From positions 1-64,000 of the forward strand of contig NZ_WJPO01000021.1 of the NCBI RefSeq assembly GCF_009649175.1: 64,000 bases of DNA, given 5' to 3'. Shown piece by piece: positions 24,897 through 36,989 of this stretch. Both the position numbers and the translations under genes were made by a program. Position 1 is the stretch's first letter. Each line of letters opens with the position of its first letter. The DNA comes from Rhodovulum strictum. Lineage in GTDB: Bacteria; Pseudomonadota; Alphaproteobacteria; Rhodobacterales; Rhodobacteraceae. The notes under the pieces are model-generated. The model saw only the letters and a program-made list of their open reading frames with translations. It had not been told where the DNA came from and made no database searches.

Positions 24897-25288
24897 AGCG
24901 CCGTGGCACACCCGAGGCCGATCTGCAGCGCGCGGTGTTGCAGGCGCTGCGCTTTGCCTTGCCCCGCACTGCCATCATCCACCATTGCGCTAACGAAGTG
25001 ACCGAGGCCGGACCGCGCGGCGCGAAACGCCAGGCCATCCTCGTCGGCATGGGCGTCCATCCGGGCTTCGCCGATCTGATGATCCTCTGCGAGGGCCACG
25101 TCCTGTTCCTCGAGTTGAAATCCCTCAAGGGGCGGCTCAGCCCGAGCCAGGAGGCGTTTCGCGATGCCGTGCTGGCGCAGGGGCACGGCTGGGCAATGGT
25201 GCGCTCGCTCGACGATGCGCTGGGCGCGCTGGCGGATCATGGGTTCACCACGCGTGTCGCAGCCCCGGTGCGGAGGCCTGCGCCATGA
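24893..25288 (+). CDS. VRR-NUC domain nuclease
   Basis: This 131-residue protein has TPEADLQRAVLQALR at the start, then KRQAILVGMGVHPGFADLMI and HVLFLELKSLKGRLSPSQ. The combination of PGFADL (Asp) and FLELKS (E-x-K) is the PD-(D/E)XK core of the small VRR-NUC family, which process branched DNA such as Holliday junctions. In phage early operons they probably resolve recombination intermediates. It overlaps its neighbours by 4 bases on each side. Confidence 0.85.
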   Translation: MKRRGTPEADLQRAVLQALRFALPRTAIIHHCANEVTEAGPRGAKRQAILVGMGVHPGFADLMILCEGHVLFLELKSLKGRLSPSQEAFRDAVLAQGHGWAMVRSLDDALGALADHGFTTRVAAPVRRPAP

Positions 25289-26322
25289 GCCACGAGGCCA
25301 CCAACTGGGCCATCAAGCAGCGCGGGCTGAAACCGACCACCAAGATCGTGCTCTGGCATCTCTGCGACCGGTTCAACCCGGATTACGGCTGCTTCCCTTC
25401 ACAGGACCGGCTGGCCGAGGATTGCGAGATCAGCCGGTCGACACTGAACGAGCATCTCGGTCAGCTCGAGGCGGCAGGGCTCCTGCGCCGTGTCCCGCGC
25501 CTGCATCCCGTCACCAAGCGGCAGATGCCCACCCGCTACATTCTGGGCTTCGAGCCGGGCTTCACACCGCATGTGCCAGACCCGTGTCCGGAAATAGGAC
25601 ACGGAAATCTGGACGGCGGAGAAACTTGTTCGGAACCAGCGCCTTTCGAGGACGATGCGCCCGTCGAGCCAGAGCCGTGTCTGAATTCCGGACACGGTTG
25701 TTCAGCCCGAACCGTGTCCGATTTTCCGGCCGAGCCGTGTCCGGAAAATGCCGAAAGCCGTGTCCGGAATCCGGACACTAACCCTGTAAGGGAACCTCTA
25801 AGAAAACCAGTAAAGGAGGAGGAGGGCGCGCAGGCGCGCGAGGCCATCTCCGAGGAATTCTTCGGGGAGTTGATCCGGGCGCTGGGCCTAGACCCCGCCG
25901 CCCTGCCCGGTTGGTGGCAGGGCTGGCCGCCCCGCGAACATATCCGGCGCTGGCGCGACGATCTGGGGCTCGACGAGGACGCGATCCTCGCTGTCGCCGA
26001 AGCCTCTCGGCGCGATCATCCCGAACCGCCCGATGGGCCCAAGGCGCTCGACCGCGCGATGCAGCGCGCCGCCCAGCGCCTGAAGCAGACCGGCGCGGCG
26101 GTTGCGAAGAAGGGTCCGGCAACCGGCAACGGAGAGACCCGGCGCCGGAAGCGCGACGATGGCCCCAGGCCGAGCGATGACGAACTGGCGGCATTCTACG
26201 CCGATCTGGTGAACTCCGACCGTTTCCTGCCGCCCAGCACGATCAGCAACACCATGCGCGACGCCATGCTGACCCGCGGGCTCGTGACAGTCGAACGCCT
26301 GCGCGAGCGCGGGGTGCGGTGA
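25285..26322 (+). CDS. Replication initiator-like protein with wHTH (lambda O type)
   Basis: This 345-residue protein carries an N-terminal helix-turn-helix (KPTTKIVLWHLCDRFNPDYG, EDCEISRSTLNEHLGQLEAA), the replication-protein fold used to bind iterons. The middle, residues about 95-170, is low in structure and rich in repeated PCPE/SGHG motifs because the DNA there consists of iterons. The C-terminal part (FFGELIRALGLDPAALPGW, PKALDRAMQRAAQRL) may contact host replication proteins. An initiator with the origin inside its own gene is the lambda O plan. GTGA overlap with the next gene. Confidence 0.7.
   Translation: MSHEATNWAIKQRGLKPTTKIVLWHLCDRFNPDYGCFPSQDRLAEDCEISRSTLNEHLGQLEAAGLLRRVPRLHPVTKRQMPTRYILGFEPGFTPHVPDPCPEIGHGNLDGGETCSEPAPFEDDAPVEPEPCLNSGHGCSARTVSDFPAEPCPENAESRVRNPDTNPVREPLRKPVKEEEGAQAREAISEEFFGELIRALGLDPAALPGWWQGWPPREHIRRWRDDLGLDEDAILAVAEASRRDHPEPPDGPKALDRAMQRAAQRLKQTGAAVAKKGPATGNGETRRRKRDDGPRPSDDELAAFYADLVNSDRFLPPSTISNTMRDAMLTRGLVTVERLRERGVR
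25582..25778. repeat. CCGTGTCCGGA iterons inside the replication gene: probable phage origin
   Basis: Forward copies of CCGTGTCC(GG) or close variants start at 25582, 25675, 25712, 25735 and 25758. The last three are exactly 23 bases apart. Inverted copies (GGACACGG or CCGGACAC) lie at 25597-25604, 25688-25697 and 25771-25778. An A-rich stretch (AAGAAAACCAGTAAAGGAGG) follows at about 25800. Iterons embedded in an initiator gene next to an AT-rich stretch match the lambda ori layout. Confidence 0.75.
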
Positions 26323-27476
26323 ATGGCATGGTGTCTCGTCCCCGGCACGGATTGTCCCTCTGCGCAGGCGGCGGAGGCCTGGATATGGGCCTCATGCTCG
26401 CCGAGCCCGGCTATCACACCCGGTGCTTCGTCGAATGGGAGGACTGGCCGCACGCTGTCCTCGTCGCAGCCCAGCGCGCGGGGTACTTCGCTCCGGCGCC
26501 GATCTGGACCGACCTGCGCAGCTTTGACGCCAAGCCCTTCCGAGGGGCGTTCGACATCGTCCTCGCCGGATATCCCTGCCAGCCCTTCAGCGCCGCAGGG
26601 AAACGCGGCGGCGCCGATGATCCGCGCCATCTCTGGCCCGACGTTGCCCGGGTCATCGGGGACTGCCGCCCAGCATGGGTCTTCCTCGAAAACGTCCCCG
26701 GTCACGTCACCCTCGGGCTCGAGACCGTCCTGCGAGAGCTTTGGGGCATGGGCTACACGCCTGCGGCGGGTCTGTTCAGCGCGGCAGAAGTTGGTGCGCC
26801 GCACCAGCGGCTGCGCATCTTCATCCTGGCCCACACCGATGAGCCTGCATCCCGGCACCGCAAGCTACAACCCGGCGGGGAACAGCGACTTCACCCGCAA
26901 GGCCGAGGCACTGGCGCTGGGCATCACCAGCTGGTCGACGCCAAAGGCGACGGACGGGGCGAAGGGCGGGCCCGGCCAGAGCTATGGCTCGGGCGGGACA
27001 CCACCCCTGCCCGCGCAGGCAGCGCAATGGCCGACGCCGGCCGCGCAGAACTGGAAGGGCAGCTCGGAGGCGAGCATCACCCGCACGGATGGCAAGTCCC
27101 GGATGGACATCCTGCATTACCGGGCGGAGCAGGGCTTCACCCACCCGGACCCGGCGACCACGAGGCATGGCGCACGATCCTCGCTGCACGCCCCGATCTC
27201 GCGCCGGCTCTGGGCTTCGATGACTGCCTCGCATGGGCGCGTCGTCTCGCGGCGGATCCTGAAGGGTCGCGCGCGGCGCCGGCTGAACCCGCTCTTCGTC
27301 GGATGGCTGATGGGCTGGCCCATCGGGCACGCGCTCTGCGCCTGCTCGGCAACGGAGTTCACCCTCTGGCAGCAGCACATGCGTGGCGCTCTCTCGCAGC
27401 TGCCCATGGCCTCGGGCCCGTGGATCTGGCGGCCGACGGATGCGGCTCCGCGCCCGGCGCAGATGGATTTCCTTGA
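26319..27476 (+). CDS. C5-cytosine DNA methyltransferase (frame A)
   Basis: This 385-residue frame begins at GTG 26319, overlapping the replication gene stop. The N-terminal half has clear C5 motifs: LSLCAGGGGLDMGLMLAEPG (I), IVLAGYPCQPFSAAGKRGG (IV, catalytic Cys), VFLENVPGHV (VI) and VGAPHQRLRIFILAHT (VIII). The same frame ends with RALRLLGNGVHPLAAAHAW, a plausible motif X. However, third-position GC drops sharply after about 26840, and the better codon bias passes to the +1 frame (see 26839-27492). The product may be this frame, a frameshifted fusion, or both. It probably modifies phage DNA to escape restriction. Confidence 0.75.
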   Translation: MNGMVSRPRHGLSLCAGGGGLDMGLMLAEPGYHTRCFVEWEDWPHAVLVAAQRAGYFAPAPIWTDLRSFDAKPFRGAFDIVLAGYPCQPFSAAGKRGGADDPRHLWPDVARVIGDCRPAWVFLENVPGHVTLGLETVLRELWGMGYTPAAGLFSAAEVGAPHQRLRIFILAHTDEPASRHRKLQPGGEQRLHPQGRGTGAGHHQLVDAKGDGRGEGRARPELWLGRDTTPARAGSAMADAGRAELEGQLGGEHHPHGWQVPDGHPALPGGAGLHPPGPGDHEAWRTILAARPDLAPALGFDDCLAWARRLAADPEGSRAAPAEPALRRMADGLAHRARALRLLGNGVHPLAAAHAWRSLAAAHGLGPVDLAADGCGSAPGADGFP

Positions 27477-27492
27477 AGGATTGCAGCCGTGA
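26839..27492 (+). CDS. Overlapping frame B: methyltransferase C-terminal-like segment
   Basis: From ATG 26839 this frame gives 217 residues with phage-methyltransferase-like C-terminal patterns: SWSTPKATDGAKGGPG, QWPTPAAQNWKGSS, LNPLFVGWLMGWPIG, CSATEFTLWQQHMRGALSQL. Third-base GC is typical of coding DNA here (for example 19 of 20 codons at 27241-27300, against 10 of 20 in frame A). Its stop overlaps the next gene's GTG (GTGA at 27489-27492), as is usual in this operon. No ribosome-binding site precedes the ATG, so it may be expressed by frameshifting from frame A. A sequencing or natural frameshift is possible. Confidence 0.5.
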   Translation: MSLHPGTASYNPAGNSDFTRKAEALALGITSWSTPKATDGAKGGPGQSYGSGGTPPLPAQAAQWPTPAAQNWKGSSEASITRTDGKSRMDILHYRAEQGFTHPDPATTRHGARSSLHAPISRRLWASMTASHGRVVSRRILKGRARRRLNPLFVGWLMGWPIGHALCACSATEFTLWQQHMRGALSQLPMASGPWIWRPTDAAPRPAQMDFLEGLQP

Positions 27493-28160
27493 GTTTCCAC
27501 AGCAGGATTGGCCGCGCTGGCGGCACCAAGATCAAGCGCGCGCTGGGCGTACAGGCGGCGCTGGAATGGGCGTTCCGGGTCGAGAAGGCGCAGCTGGAGC
27601 TTCCGCTGCCCCAGGACGTGACCGAGGACGGCTTCGGCTTTGGTCTCGAATACGTCCTCCTCCAACGCGCCGCGCTGGGCTGCAAGGTCGACGGCGGCCA
27701 GCACAAGATCGGCGGCTACACCCACGAGGACGCCGAAGTGATCGCCGCCACCGTCGCCGGGATCCCCGACAGCCTCGGCGGCAAGCGCATGGCGATCCGC
27801 GTGGCCGAACTGGCCCGTGCCGGGCTGACACCGGACTGGATGCCGGGTGCGGTGCCACGCTGTCTGCCCGTTGAGGTGAAGCGCAACCAGCATGGCGAAC
27901 GGGCCAGCACAATCGTGGTCGGCACCGAGCGCGTCCTCACCCGTGGCAAGTGGCGCACTGTCGAGGTTCTGGCCTGTCCCGTGACCTTCTCCCCGCATCC
28001 CCACCAGATCGACACCGCGCGTCGGGCCTATGACGACTGGTGGCAGGCGCTGGGCTGGATCCGGGACGGGCTGATCTCAGGCGAGATGCTGCGAGATGTG
28101 GAGGTAACATCGGCGATGCCGGTGCCACAGCCCTGGACGCGGGGGCGTGCGCCCGGATAG
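27489..28160 (+). CDS. Hypothetical phage protein
   Basis: This 223-residue protein starts with GTG 27489. Segments such as KRALGVQAALEWAFRVEKAQ, QRAALGCKVDGGQHKIGGYT and RTVEVLACPVTFSPHPHQI are seen, but no domain is recognised. The overlap with the upstream methyltransferase frame suggests translational coupling. It ends the early operon; a promoter-like AT-rich region follows. Confidence 0.6.
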   Translation: MSFHSRIGRAGGTKIKRALGVQAALEWAFRVEKAQLELPLPQDVTEDGFGFGLEYVLLQRAALGCKVDGGQHKIGGYTHEDAEVIAATVAGIPDSLGGKRMAIRVAELARAGLTPDWMPGAVPRCLPVEVKRNQHGERASTIVVGTERVLTRGKWRTVEVLACPVTFSPHPHQIDTARRAYDDWWQALGWIRDGLISGEMLRDVEVTSAMPVPQPWTRGRAPG

Positions 28161-28173
28161 GAGAACATCATTG

Positions 28174-28209
28174 CCTTTTGGCACACAATAATTATATTGA
28201 TGCCAAAGG
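28174..28209. promoter_or_regulatory. Operator-like inverted repeat before the RES toxin-antitoxin pair
   Basis: CCTTTTGGCA (28174-28183) and TGCCAAAGG (28201-28209) flank an AT-rich centre (ACACAATAATTATATTGA). It overlaps the ribosome-binding site (AAAGGAG) of the antitoxin gene. Such a palindrome is the expected autoregulatory site for an Xre antitoxin. Confidence 0.6.
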
Positions 28210-28217
28210 AGAAAGTC

Positions 28218-28631
28218 ATGCAGTTCGCCACGGTCCAACCGATCATCGCCCGCCCCGACCTTCCCGTCATCACGGATGAGGAAGCGGCAGCGCTGGCGCG
28301 GGCCACGGTGAACCTGTTCCGCGCCTGGGGCCTGACCGACGCGGAAGCCCGCACCCTGCTCGGCGACATGGCCCAGCGCACATGGGCACGCTGGAAAACC
28401 GGCGACATCGGCCGCATCGACCGTGATCTGCGTGCCCGGATGGCCATCCTGATGGGGATCCACAAGGCGCTGCGCTACCTCTTCACCGAGCCTGCCCGGG
28501 GCTATGCGTGGATCCGCAAACCCAGCGAAGCCTTTGGCGGTCACAGTGCTCTGGACATCATGCTGCGCGGCGAGATCACCGACCTGATCGACCTGCGCGC
28601 GTATCTGGATGCCGAACGGGGTGCCTGGTGA
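28218..28631 (+). CDS. MbcA/ParS/Xre-type antitoxin
   Basis: This 137-residue protein has an N-terminal Xre-like helical part (FRAWGLTDAEARTLLGDMAQ, TWARWKTGDIGRIDRDLRAR) and a C-terminal toxin-binding DUF2384 region (GIHKALRYLFTEPARGYAWI, PSEAFGGHSALDIMLRGEIT, DLIDLRAYLDAERG). ATG 28218 has AAAGGAG 6-7 bases upstream. The family neutralises RES-domain toxins and represses its own promoter. It overlaps the toxin gene by 4 bases (GTGA), the typical antitoxin-first order. Confidence 0.88.
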   Translation: MQFATVQPIIARPDLPVITDEEAAALARATVNLFRAWGLTDAEARTLLGDMAQRTWARWKTGDIGRIDRDLRARMAILMGIHKALRYLFTEPARGYAWIRKPSEAFGGHSALDIMLRGEITDLIDLRAYLDAERGAW

Positions 28632-29317
28632 ATGTGCCTGCCCGCCGCGTGACATGGCCCCGCACTGTCCGCATCATCCGCTCGATCCACCCGCCCATCG
28701 ACCTCTTCGAGGACATCGCCGACCCCGCTGACTGGGAGGCGCTCGCCTCGGCCGAGGCCAAGTTCAACCCGCGCATCCGCGACAGTATCGGCGATCTCTC
28801 CAAGGTGCCGGTGGCACGCCGCGTGACCGGGCCGGGCGCGAGCTGGGTCATGGCGCCCTTCGTCCACTGCTCGCCACTGCGCCCCGGGCGCTTCTCGGAC
28901 GGCAACTTCGGCCTCTACTATGCGGGTGACCGTACCGAGGTGGCCATCGCCGAGACAATTCATCACCACGCCCGCTTCATGCGGGCTACGGAGGAGGCTC
29001 CCGGCTGGACCTCGCAGTTCCGCGAGCTGATCGGGTCCATCGATGCCGATCTGGACGACGCCACCGGGCGCGCCGCTCTGCTCGACCCCGACGACTACCG
29101 CCCCTCGCAGATCTTCGGCGCCGAGCGCCGGGCGGCCGGATCGAACGGCATCACCTGGCCCAGCGTCCGCTATCCGGGCGGGCACTGCATCGCGGTTTTC
29201 TGGCCCGACGTTATCCCGATCCCGACGCAGGGGGGACATTTCGCCTACCACTGGAACGGAGCCACCGTCGATTACGTCAAGCGGCTGGAGACAGGCGAGG
29301 TGATGGCCGTGATCTGA
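28628..29317 (+). CDS. RES-domain toxin
   Basis: This protein of about 229 residues (GTG 28628) has [20 protein letters not shown], then [20 protein letters not shown] with [11 protein letters not shown], and [12 protein letters not shown] near the C terminus. R (in GRFSDG), the Y's and E (in AIAETI) match the RES fold. RES toxins deplete NAD+ and stop growth. Together with the Xre antitoxin it is a type II addiction module, here cargo that also may abort infection. Confidence 0.88.
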   Translation: MNVPARRVTWPRTVRIIRSIHPPIDLFEDIADPADWEALASAEAKFNPRIRDSIGDLSKVPVARRVTGPGASWVMAPFVHCSPLRPGRFSDGNFGLYYAGDRTEVAIAETIHHHARFMRATEEAPGWTSQFRELIGSIDADLDDATGRAALLDPDDYRPSQIFGAERRAAGSNGITWPSVRYPGGHCIAVFWPDVIPIPTQGGHFAYHWNGATVDYVKRLETGEVMAVI

Positions 29318-29426
29318 TCACACATTTAACATGCACCGCAACCCGTTCATCTGGCGCGCGAATTTCTGGATTTCCCGATCCGGCTGGAATACGGTCGGGT
29401 CAACGGCAAGAAGAGGCGAATACCCC

Positions 29427-30965
29427 ATGGCATCCATCGACAACGGCTCCGACCTCGGGATCGAGGCCAGCCTGTTCAAGGCCGCCGACAAGCTGCGCGG
29501 CAACATGGAGCCGTCGGATTACAAGCACGTCGCCCTCGGCTTTATCTTCCTCAAGCACATCTCGGACGGTTTCGAGATGAAACGCCAGGCCCTGCTGGCC
29601 GAATACCCGGAGGGCGCCGAGGATCCCGACGAATACCTCGCCGACAACATCTTCTGGGTGCCGCAGGAGGCGCGCTGGTCCCACCTGCAAGCCAGTGCGA
29701 AGCAGCCCAGCATCGGCAAACTGATCGACGAAGCGATGATCGCCATCGAGAAGGTCAACCCGTCGCTCAAGGGCGTCCTGCCCAAGGACTACGGCCGTCC
29801 CGCGCTCAACGCCGTCATGCTGGGGGAACTGATCGACCTGATCTCGGGCATCGCGCTGGGCGAGGGCAAGGACAAGGCCCGCGATCTGCTGGGCCGGGTC
29901 TACGAATACTTCCTCGGCCAGTTCGCGGGCAGCGAGGGCAAACGCGGGGGTGAGTTCTACACCCCCCGCTCGGTCGTCCGCACCATGGTCGAGATGCTGG
30001 AACCCTACAAGGGCCGCGTCTACGACCCCTGCTGCGGATCGGGCGGCATGTTCGTGCAGTCGGAGAAGTTCGTCGAGGCCCACGGCGGCCGCCTGGGCGA
30101 CATCGCCATCTACGGGCAGGAGTCGAACTACACCACTTGGCGGCTGTGCAAGATGAACCTAGCCGTGCGCGGGATCGACGCCGACATCCGCTGGAACTCC
30201 GAAGGCACCTTCCACAAGAACGAACTGCCCGACCTGCGCGCCGATGTGATCCTGGCCAACCCGCCCTTCAACATCTCGGACTGGGGCGGTGAGCGGCTGC
30301 GCGAGGATGCGCGCTGGAAATACGGGCCACCCCCCGCGGGCAACGCCAACTTCGCCTGGCTGCAGCACATCCTGCATCATCTGTCGCCCACCGGCACGGC
30401 GGGGGTGGTGCTGGCCAATGGCTCGATGTCCTCGACCCAGTCGGGCGAAGGCGAGATCAGGAAAGCCATGATCGAGGGCGAGGTCGTGGATTGCATGATC
30501 GCCCTGCCGGGGCAGCTGTTCTATTCCACCCAGATCCCGGCCTGCCTGTGGTTTCTGGCCAAGGACAAGTCGAACGGCATAGCCCGCGACCGCCGTTTGC
30601 GCGACCGGCGGGGAGAGGTACTGTTCATCGACGCCCGCAAGCTGGGCCATATGGTGGACCGCACGCGGCGCGAGTTCTCGGACACCGACATCGCGCGGAT
30701 CGCCGACACCTATCACGCCTGGCGGCTGGGCGAGGGCTATGCCGACGTGCCGGGCTTCTGCAAATCGGCGAGCCTCGAGGAAATCCAGTCCCACGGCCAC
30801 GTCCTGACCCCGGGCCGCTATGTGGGCGCCGAGGCGGCGGAGGAAGACGAGACGCCCTTCGCCGAGCGTTTCGCCGCCTTGCAGGAGCAACTGGAGGCGC
30901 AGTTCGCCGAGGCCGAGGACCTTACGGCAACCATCCGGGCGCGGCTGGCGGGGGTTGGGGTGTGA
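29427..30965 (+). CDS. hsdM: Type I restriction system methyltransferase HsdM
   Basis: This 512-residue N6-adenine methyltransferase starts at ATG 29427. The N-terminal HsdM helical domain ([34 protein letters not shown]) is followed by the catalytic domain with motif [14 protein letters not shown] and motif [13 protein letters not shown]. The C terminus ([18 protein letters not shown]) fits HsdM. It pairs with HsdS to methylate the target. An upstream in-frame ATG at 29331 exists but adds a stretch without family match. GTGA overlap with hsdS. Confidence 0.95.
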   Translation: MASIDNGSDLGIEASLFKAADKLRGNMEPSDYKHVALGFIFLKHISDGFEMKRQALLAEYPEGAEDPDEYLADNIFWVPQEARWSHLQASAKQPSIGKLIDEAMIAIEKVNPSLKGVLPKDYGRPALNAVMLGELIDLISGIALGEGKDKARDLLGRVYEYFLGQFAGSEGKRGGEFYTPRSVVRTMVEMLEPYKGRVYDPCCGSGGMFVQSEKFVEAHGGRLGDIAIYGQESNYTTWRLCKMNLAVRGIDADIRWNSEGTFHKNELPDLRADVILANPPFNISDWGGERLREDARWKYGPPPAGNANFAWLQHILHHLSPTGTAGVVLANGSMSSTQSGEGEIRKAMIEGEVVDCMIALPGQLFYSTQIPACLWFLAKDKSNGIARDRRLRDRRGEVLFIDARKLGHMVDRTRREFSDTDIARIADTYHAWRLGEGYADVPGFCKSASLEEIQSHGHVLTPGRYVGAEAAEEDETPFAERFAALQEQLEAQFAEAEDLTATIRARLAGVGV

Positions 30966-32287
30966 AGTGGGCCGTGCTTCCGCTCGGTGAACTAGCCGCC
31001 AGCTCAGACGGGGCCATTTCGATTGGTCCTTTCGGGTCAGCCATGAAAGCGGACACTTATACTGAACTTGGCGTCCCGGTGGTTCGCGGGACCAACATTT
31101 CCGATACACGTGCATGGAAAGGAGACTGGGTACATATCCCCGAGGAACTGGCAGAACGCATGAAGCGCTGTTTGGTCTTTGCGGGCGACTTGGTGCTCCC
31201 GCATAGGGGATCAATCGGCGAAGTCGCAATAATTCCCGATGACGAGCGAGGAAGATACTTCATCTCCTCCAGTTTGATGAAAATCACATTGGACAGGGAA
31301 AAAATCGAGCCCCTTTTCTGCTATTATTTTCTTCGGTCCGCTGAAGGTCGCTCCGAAATTCTTCGGTTCTCCTCCTCGGTTGGCACTCCCGGAATAGGAC
31401 AGCCCTTAACGTCCCTGCGACAATTCAAGGTTCCGGTCCCACCACTCCCCGAACAGCGCGCCATTGCCGCCACCCTCGGGGCGCTGGATGACAAAATCGA
31501 GTTGAACCGGAAGATGAACGCCACGCTGGAGGCCATGGCGCGGGCGCTGTTCCGCGACTGGTTTGTCGATTTCGGCCCCACCCGCGCCAAGGCCGAAGGC
31601 CGCGCCCCCTACCTCTCCCCCGACCTCTGGTCCCTCTTCCCCGACCGCCTCGACGCCGAGGGCAAGCCGGAGGGGTGGGAGACGGGTACCTTATCTGGCC
31701 TCGTGTCGTTCAATCCGAAGGAGGCTTTGAGGAAGGGCACCGAAGCTCCCTACCTCGACATGGCCGCATTGCCGACCCAAGGCGCGAACCACGCTGAACC
31801 GACCCAGCGTGCCTTTGCCTCAGGGTCGAAGTTTCGGGATGGCGACACACTGTTGGCTCGGATCACTCCGTGTCTCGAGAATGGGAAGACCTGCCTGGTT
31901 CATGGGTTGGGGCAGGAAACCGTCGCGTGGGGATCGACCGAGTTCATTGTCATGCGTACAAGGCCCCCCCTGCCGCCTGCCTTCGGCTACCTTCTGGCAC
32001 GCGACGAAGATTTCCGAAGCGCTGCAATAAGATCCATGACTGGCACCTCGGGCCGGCAGCGAGCAACCGTGGATGCCATCGCAAACCGTCCCTTCACGGT
32101 GCCGCCACAAGAAATCATGTTCGCCTTCGGAGCCTGCGTGAACGCCCTTTTCGAGCGCATAGCCAGGAACGAACGCGAATCCCGCACCCTCGCCCAGACC
32201 CGCGACCTCTTGCTGCCAAAGCTGATGTCGGGCGAGTTTCGGGTGACCGAGACCGAGACCGAGCAACCTGTCGCAATCAAAGCCTGA
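30962..32287 (+). CDS. hsdS: Type I restriction specificity subunit HsdS
   Basis: This protein of about 441 residues (GTG 30962) has two target-recognition domains. The first (residues 5-170) includes [20 protein letters not shown] and VVRGTNIS, ending in [20 protein letters not shown]. The second (about 240-420) ends in [12 protein letters not shown]. Each is followed by a helical spacer ([40 protein letters not shown]). This is the usual circular HsdS design, setting the DNA sequence of the system. It is slightly less GC-rich than hsdM, as expected for exchangeable recognition domains. Confidence 0.93.
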   Translation: MKWAVLPLGELAASSDGAISIGPFGSAMKADTYTELGVPVVRGTNISDTRAWKGDWVHIPEELAERMKRCLVFAGDLVLPHRGSIGEVAIIPDDERGRYFISSSLMKITLDREKIEPLFCYYFLRSAEGRSEILRFSSSVGTPGIGQPLTSLRQFKVPVPPLPEQRAIAATLGALDDKIELNRKMNATLEAMARALFRDWFVDFGPTRAKAEGRAPYLSPDLWSLFPDRLDAEGKPEGWETGTLSGLVSFNPKEALRKGTEAPYLDMAALPTQGANHAEPTQRAFASGSKFRDGDTLLARITPCLENGKTCLVHGLGQETVAWGSTEFIVMRTRPPLPPAFGYLLARDEDFRSAAIRSMTGTSGRQRATVDAIANRPFTVPPQEIMFAFGACVNALFERIARNERESRTLAQTRDLLLPKLMSGEFRVTETETEQPVAIKA

Positions 32288-32303
32288 CACAAGGAGATCG
32301 GCC

Positions 32304-32693
32304 ATGCCGTTCATCGCCAAGACCGCTCCGATCCCCTCGCTAGCCGACGAGCATATTCGCATCGAGGAGCGCCCGATGTATGGCGGGCGGGACATTCGGG
32401 TCGGGTCGGAGGTTTTCCTGTGGTCATCCGAAACGCAGGGCGGCGTCGGGTTGTGGGGCAAGGGAACCGTCACTGCGATTGACCCTGGTGGCCCAAAACC
32501 GGCGATCACCGTCCGCATCGATCAGCGTGTGAATTCCGGCAACTTCGGCCTCATCGAGATCGCGCCGCATCGGGACAGCACGCAGGACACACCAATCGTC
32601 GGCCTGGCCCGCAAGCTCTACAAGCATGCCCACAACAAGATTGCCGGACTGACGAACGCCGAAGCAGAATTGCTGCAACAGAATTTCGAGTAG
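32304..32693 (+). CDS. Uncharacterised protein in Type I locus, between hsdS and hsdR
   Basis: This 129-residue protein begins MPFIAKTAPIPSLADEHIRI, then RPMYGGRDIRVGSEVFLWSS, GLWGKGTVTAI and AITVRIDQRVNSGNFGLIEI. The pattern resembles a small beta-barrel of EVE/PUA type but key residues cannot be confirmed. AAGGAG precedes ATG 32304. Its place inside the restriction operon suggests an accessory role such as sensing modified DNA; that is conjecture. Confidence 0.6.
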   Translation: MPFIAKTAPIPSLADEHIRIEERPMYGGRDIRVGSEVFLWSSETQGGVGLWGKGTVTAIDPGGPKPAITVRIDQRVNSGNFGLIEIAPHRDSTQDTPIVGLARKLYKHAHNKIAGLTNAEAELLQQNFE

Positions 32694-32739
32694 TCGGGCC
32701 GGGCATCATTCATCCCACCCAATTTAGAGGTAAAACCGC

Positions 32740-33167
32740 ATGAGCATACCCGAAATCGATCTGCCCAACCTGAAACGCGCCATCGTCATGCGGCTCGACC
32801 GCGAGGCGAAAGAGCATTCCAAGGGCCACCAGAAGAGTTACGCAAACCGCTATTCGATGCGATCCTCCGACGGCGCACTGGTGGAGCTTATCTTCGAGAA
32901 GGGCGACAAGTCTCCGGCCAATCTGTGGGTCAAAGAGGATTTCGTGCGGGACCTTCTGGATGGCAGCATCCCGTTCACGATTTCTCCCGCATCGCAGCTG
33001 TACCAGACCGTCGGCAAGACTGGCGAGAAGCAGTACGGACGTCACTCGGCGCTTGAGGACATGATGCAACTCGGGAAGGCCGACCTCGTGTGTTTCGCGT
33101 TGCGCAACATGGCGGATCTGGACCGGGTTCTGGCGGCGCTGGCACAGGTCACGAGGCCAATCCGCGC

Positions 33168-33171
<4 letters not shown>
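32740..33171 (+). CDS. Uncharacterised protein in Type I locus, upstream of hsdR
   Basis: This 143-residue protein has [40 protein letters not shown] and [20 protein letters not shown], followed by [20 protein letters not shown]. No domain is recognised. It overlaps hsdR by 4 bases (ATGA), implying coupled translation. Could regulate HsdR level or assembly; unproven. Confidence 0.6.
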
Positions 33172-36299
<3,128 letters not shown>

Positions 36300-36335
36300 T
36301 GGATATCGCCAAGCGTTTGAAAGGGTGCGTCTGAA

Positions 36336-36989
36336 GTGTCAGGAATTGCTGTTGCCAGCGAAAGACAGACCGCCGTACGCTTGCTCGCCTGCATTCAGGC
36401 GGCGGGGGAAACAATTGACGCTAGCCGCTGGGGACAAGATGTTGTTTGCGTACTGCACTCCCAGTCGCGCCTCCAAGCTCTCGACTTCTGGATGCGTAAT
36501 CCTGACTACCTCGCCAATGAACTCCTAACGGAGTTTGAGACCTCCGGCGAACGCGATCTTCTGACGGTCGCGCAGCGCATATTCGATGAACGTGAACCTG
36601 ATCTCCGACGCTTACCGATGGTGCGCTATCTTTTTGGGGCGTTCGAACCGCTCGACAATGCGCTGGCGATCCTGCGGGCAGCAGACCTCATTCGGATCAA
36701 GCGCGACGGTGTTCCCGGAGGCAAGATCCGCGAGCACGTCTATCTGTTGACTACCGCAGGCGAAGACGCGCTGGGCCGGATCGCCGCTGCGGCCCCCGAA
36801 CTTGGCTGGTATCGTGATCGTGCCCGTATCGTGGCGCGGGTGGCAGGCGCACAGGGTGGCAAGGCGCTGAAGGACCGGCAGTATCTGCAGGCCGAATATG
36901 CTGGAACTGAGCTTAGCCATGTAATCCAACCGATCACTGATCGGGTGCTGGCACGGCTCGCAGCAATCTTGGAAGGGCTCGACGAATGA
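36336..36989 (+). CDS. Small subunit of SMC-like defence module (unknown fold)
   Basis: This 217-residue protein starts with GTG 36336. It is largely helical (ERQTAVRLLACIQAAGETID, SQSRLQALDFWMRNPDYLAN) with a possible winged-helix part (LAILRAADLIRIKRD, KIREHVYLLTTAGEDALGRI). The last segment could be a dimerisation helix. It overlaps the ATPase gene by 4 bases, so the two are likely subunits of one complex, much as small partner proteins accompany SMC-like ATPases in Lamassu-type systems. No direct family recognition. Confidence 0.6.
   Translation: MSGIAVASERQTAVRLLACIQAAGETIDASRWGQDVVCVLHSQSRLQALDFWMRNPDYLANELLTEFETSGERDLLTVAQRIFDEREPDLRRLPMVRYLFGAFEPLDNALAILRAADLIRIKRDGVPGGKIREHVYLLTTAGEDALGRIAAAAPELGWYRDRARIVARVAGAQGGKALKDRQYLQAEYAGTELSHVIQPITDRVLARLAAILEGLDE

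Noticed and set aside
25582-25778. CRISPR array
   Set aside because: Repeat unit is only 8-12 bases, present in both orientations, and lies inside a coding frame.
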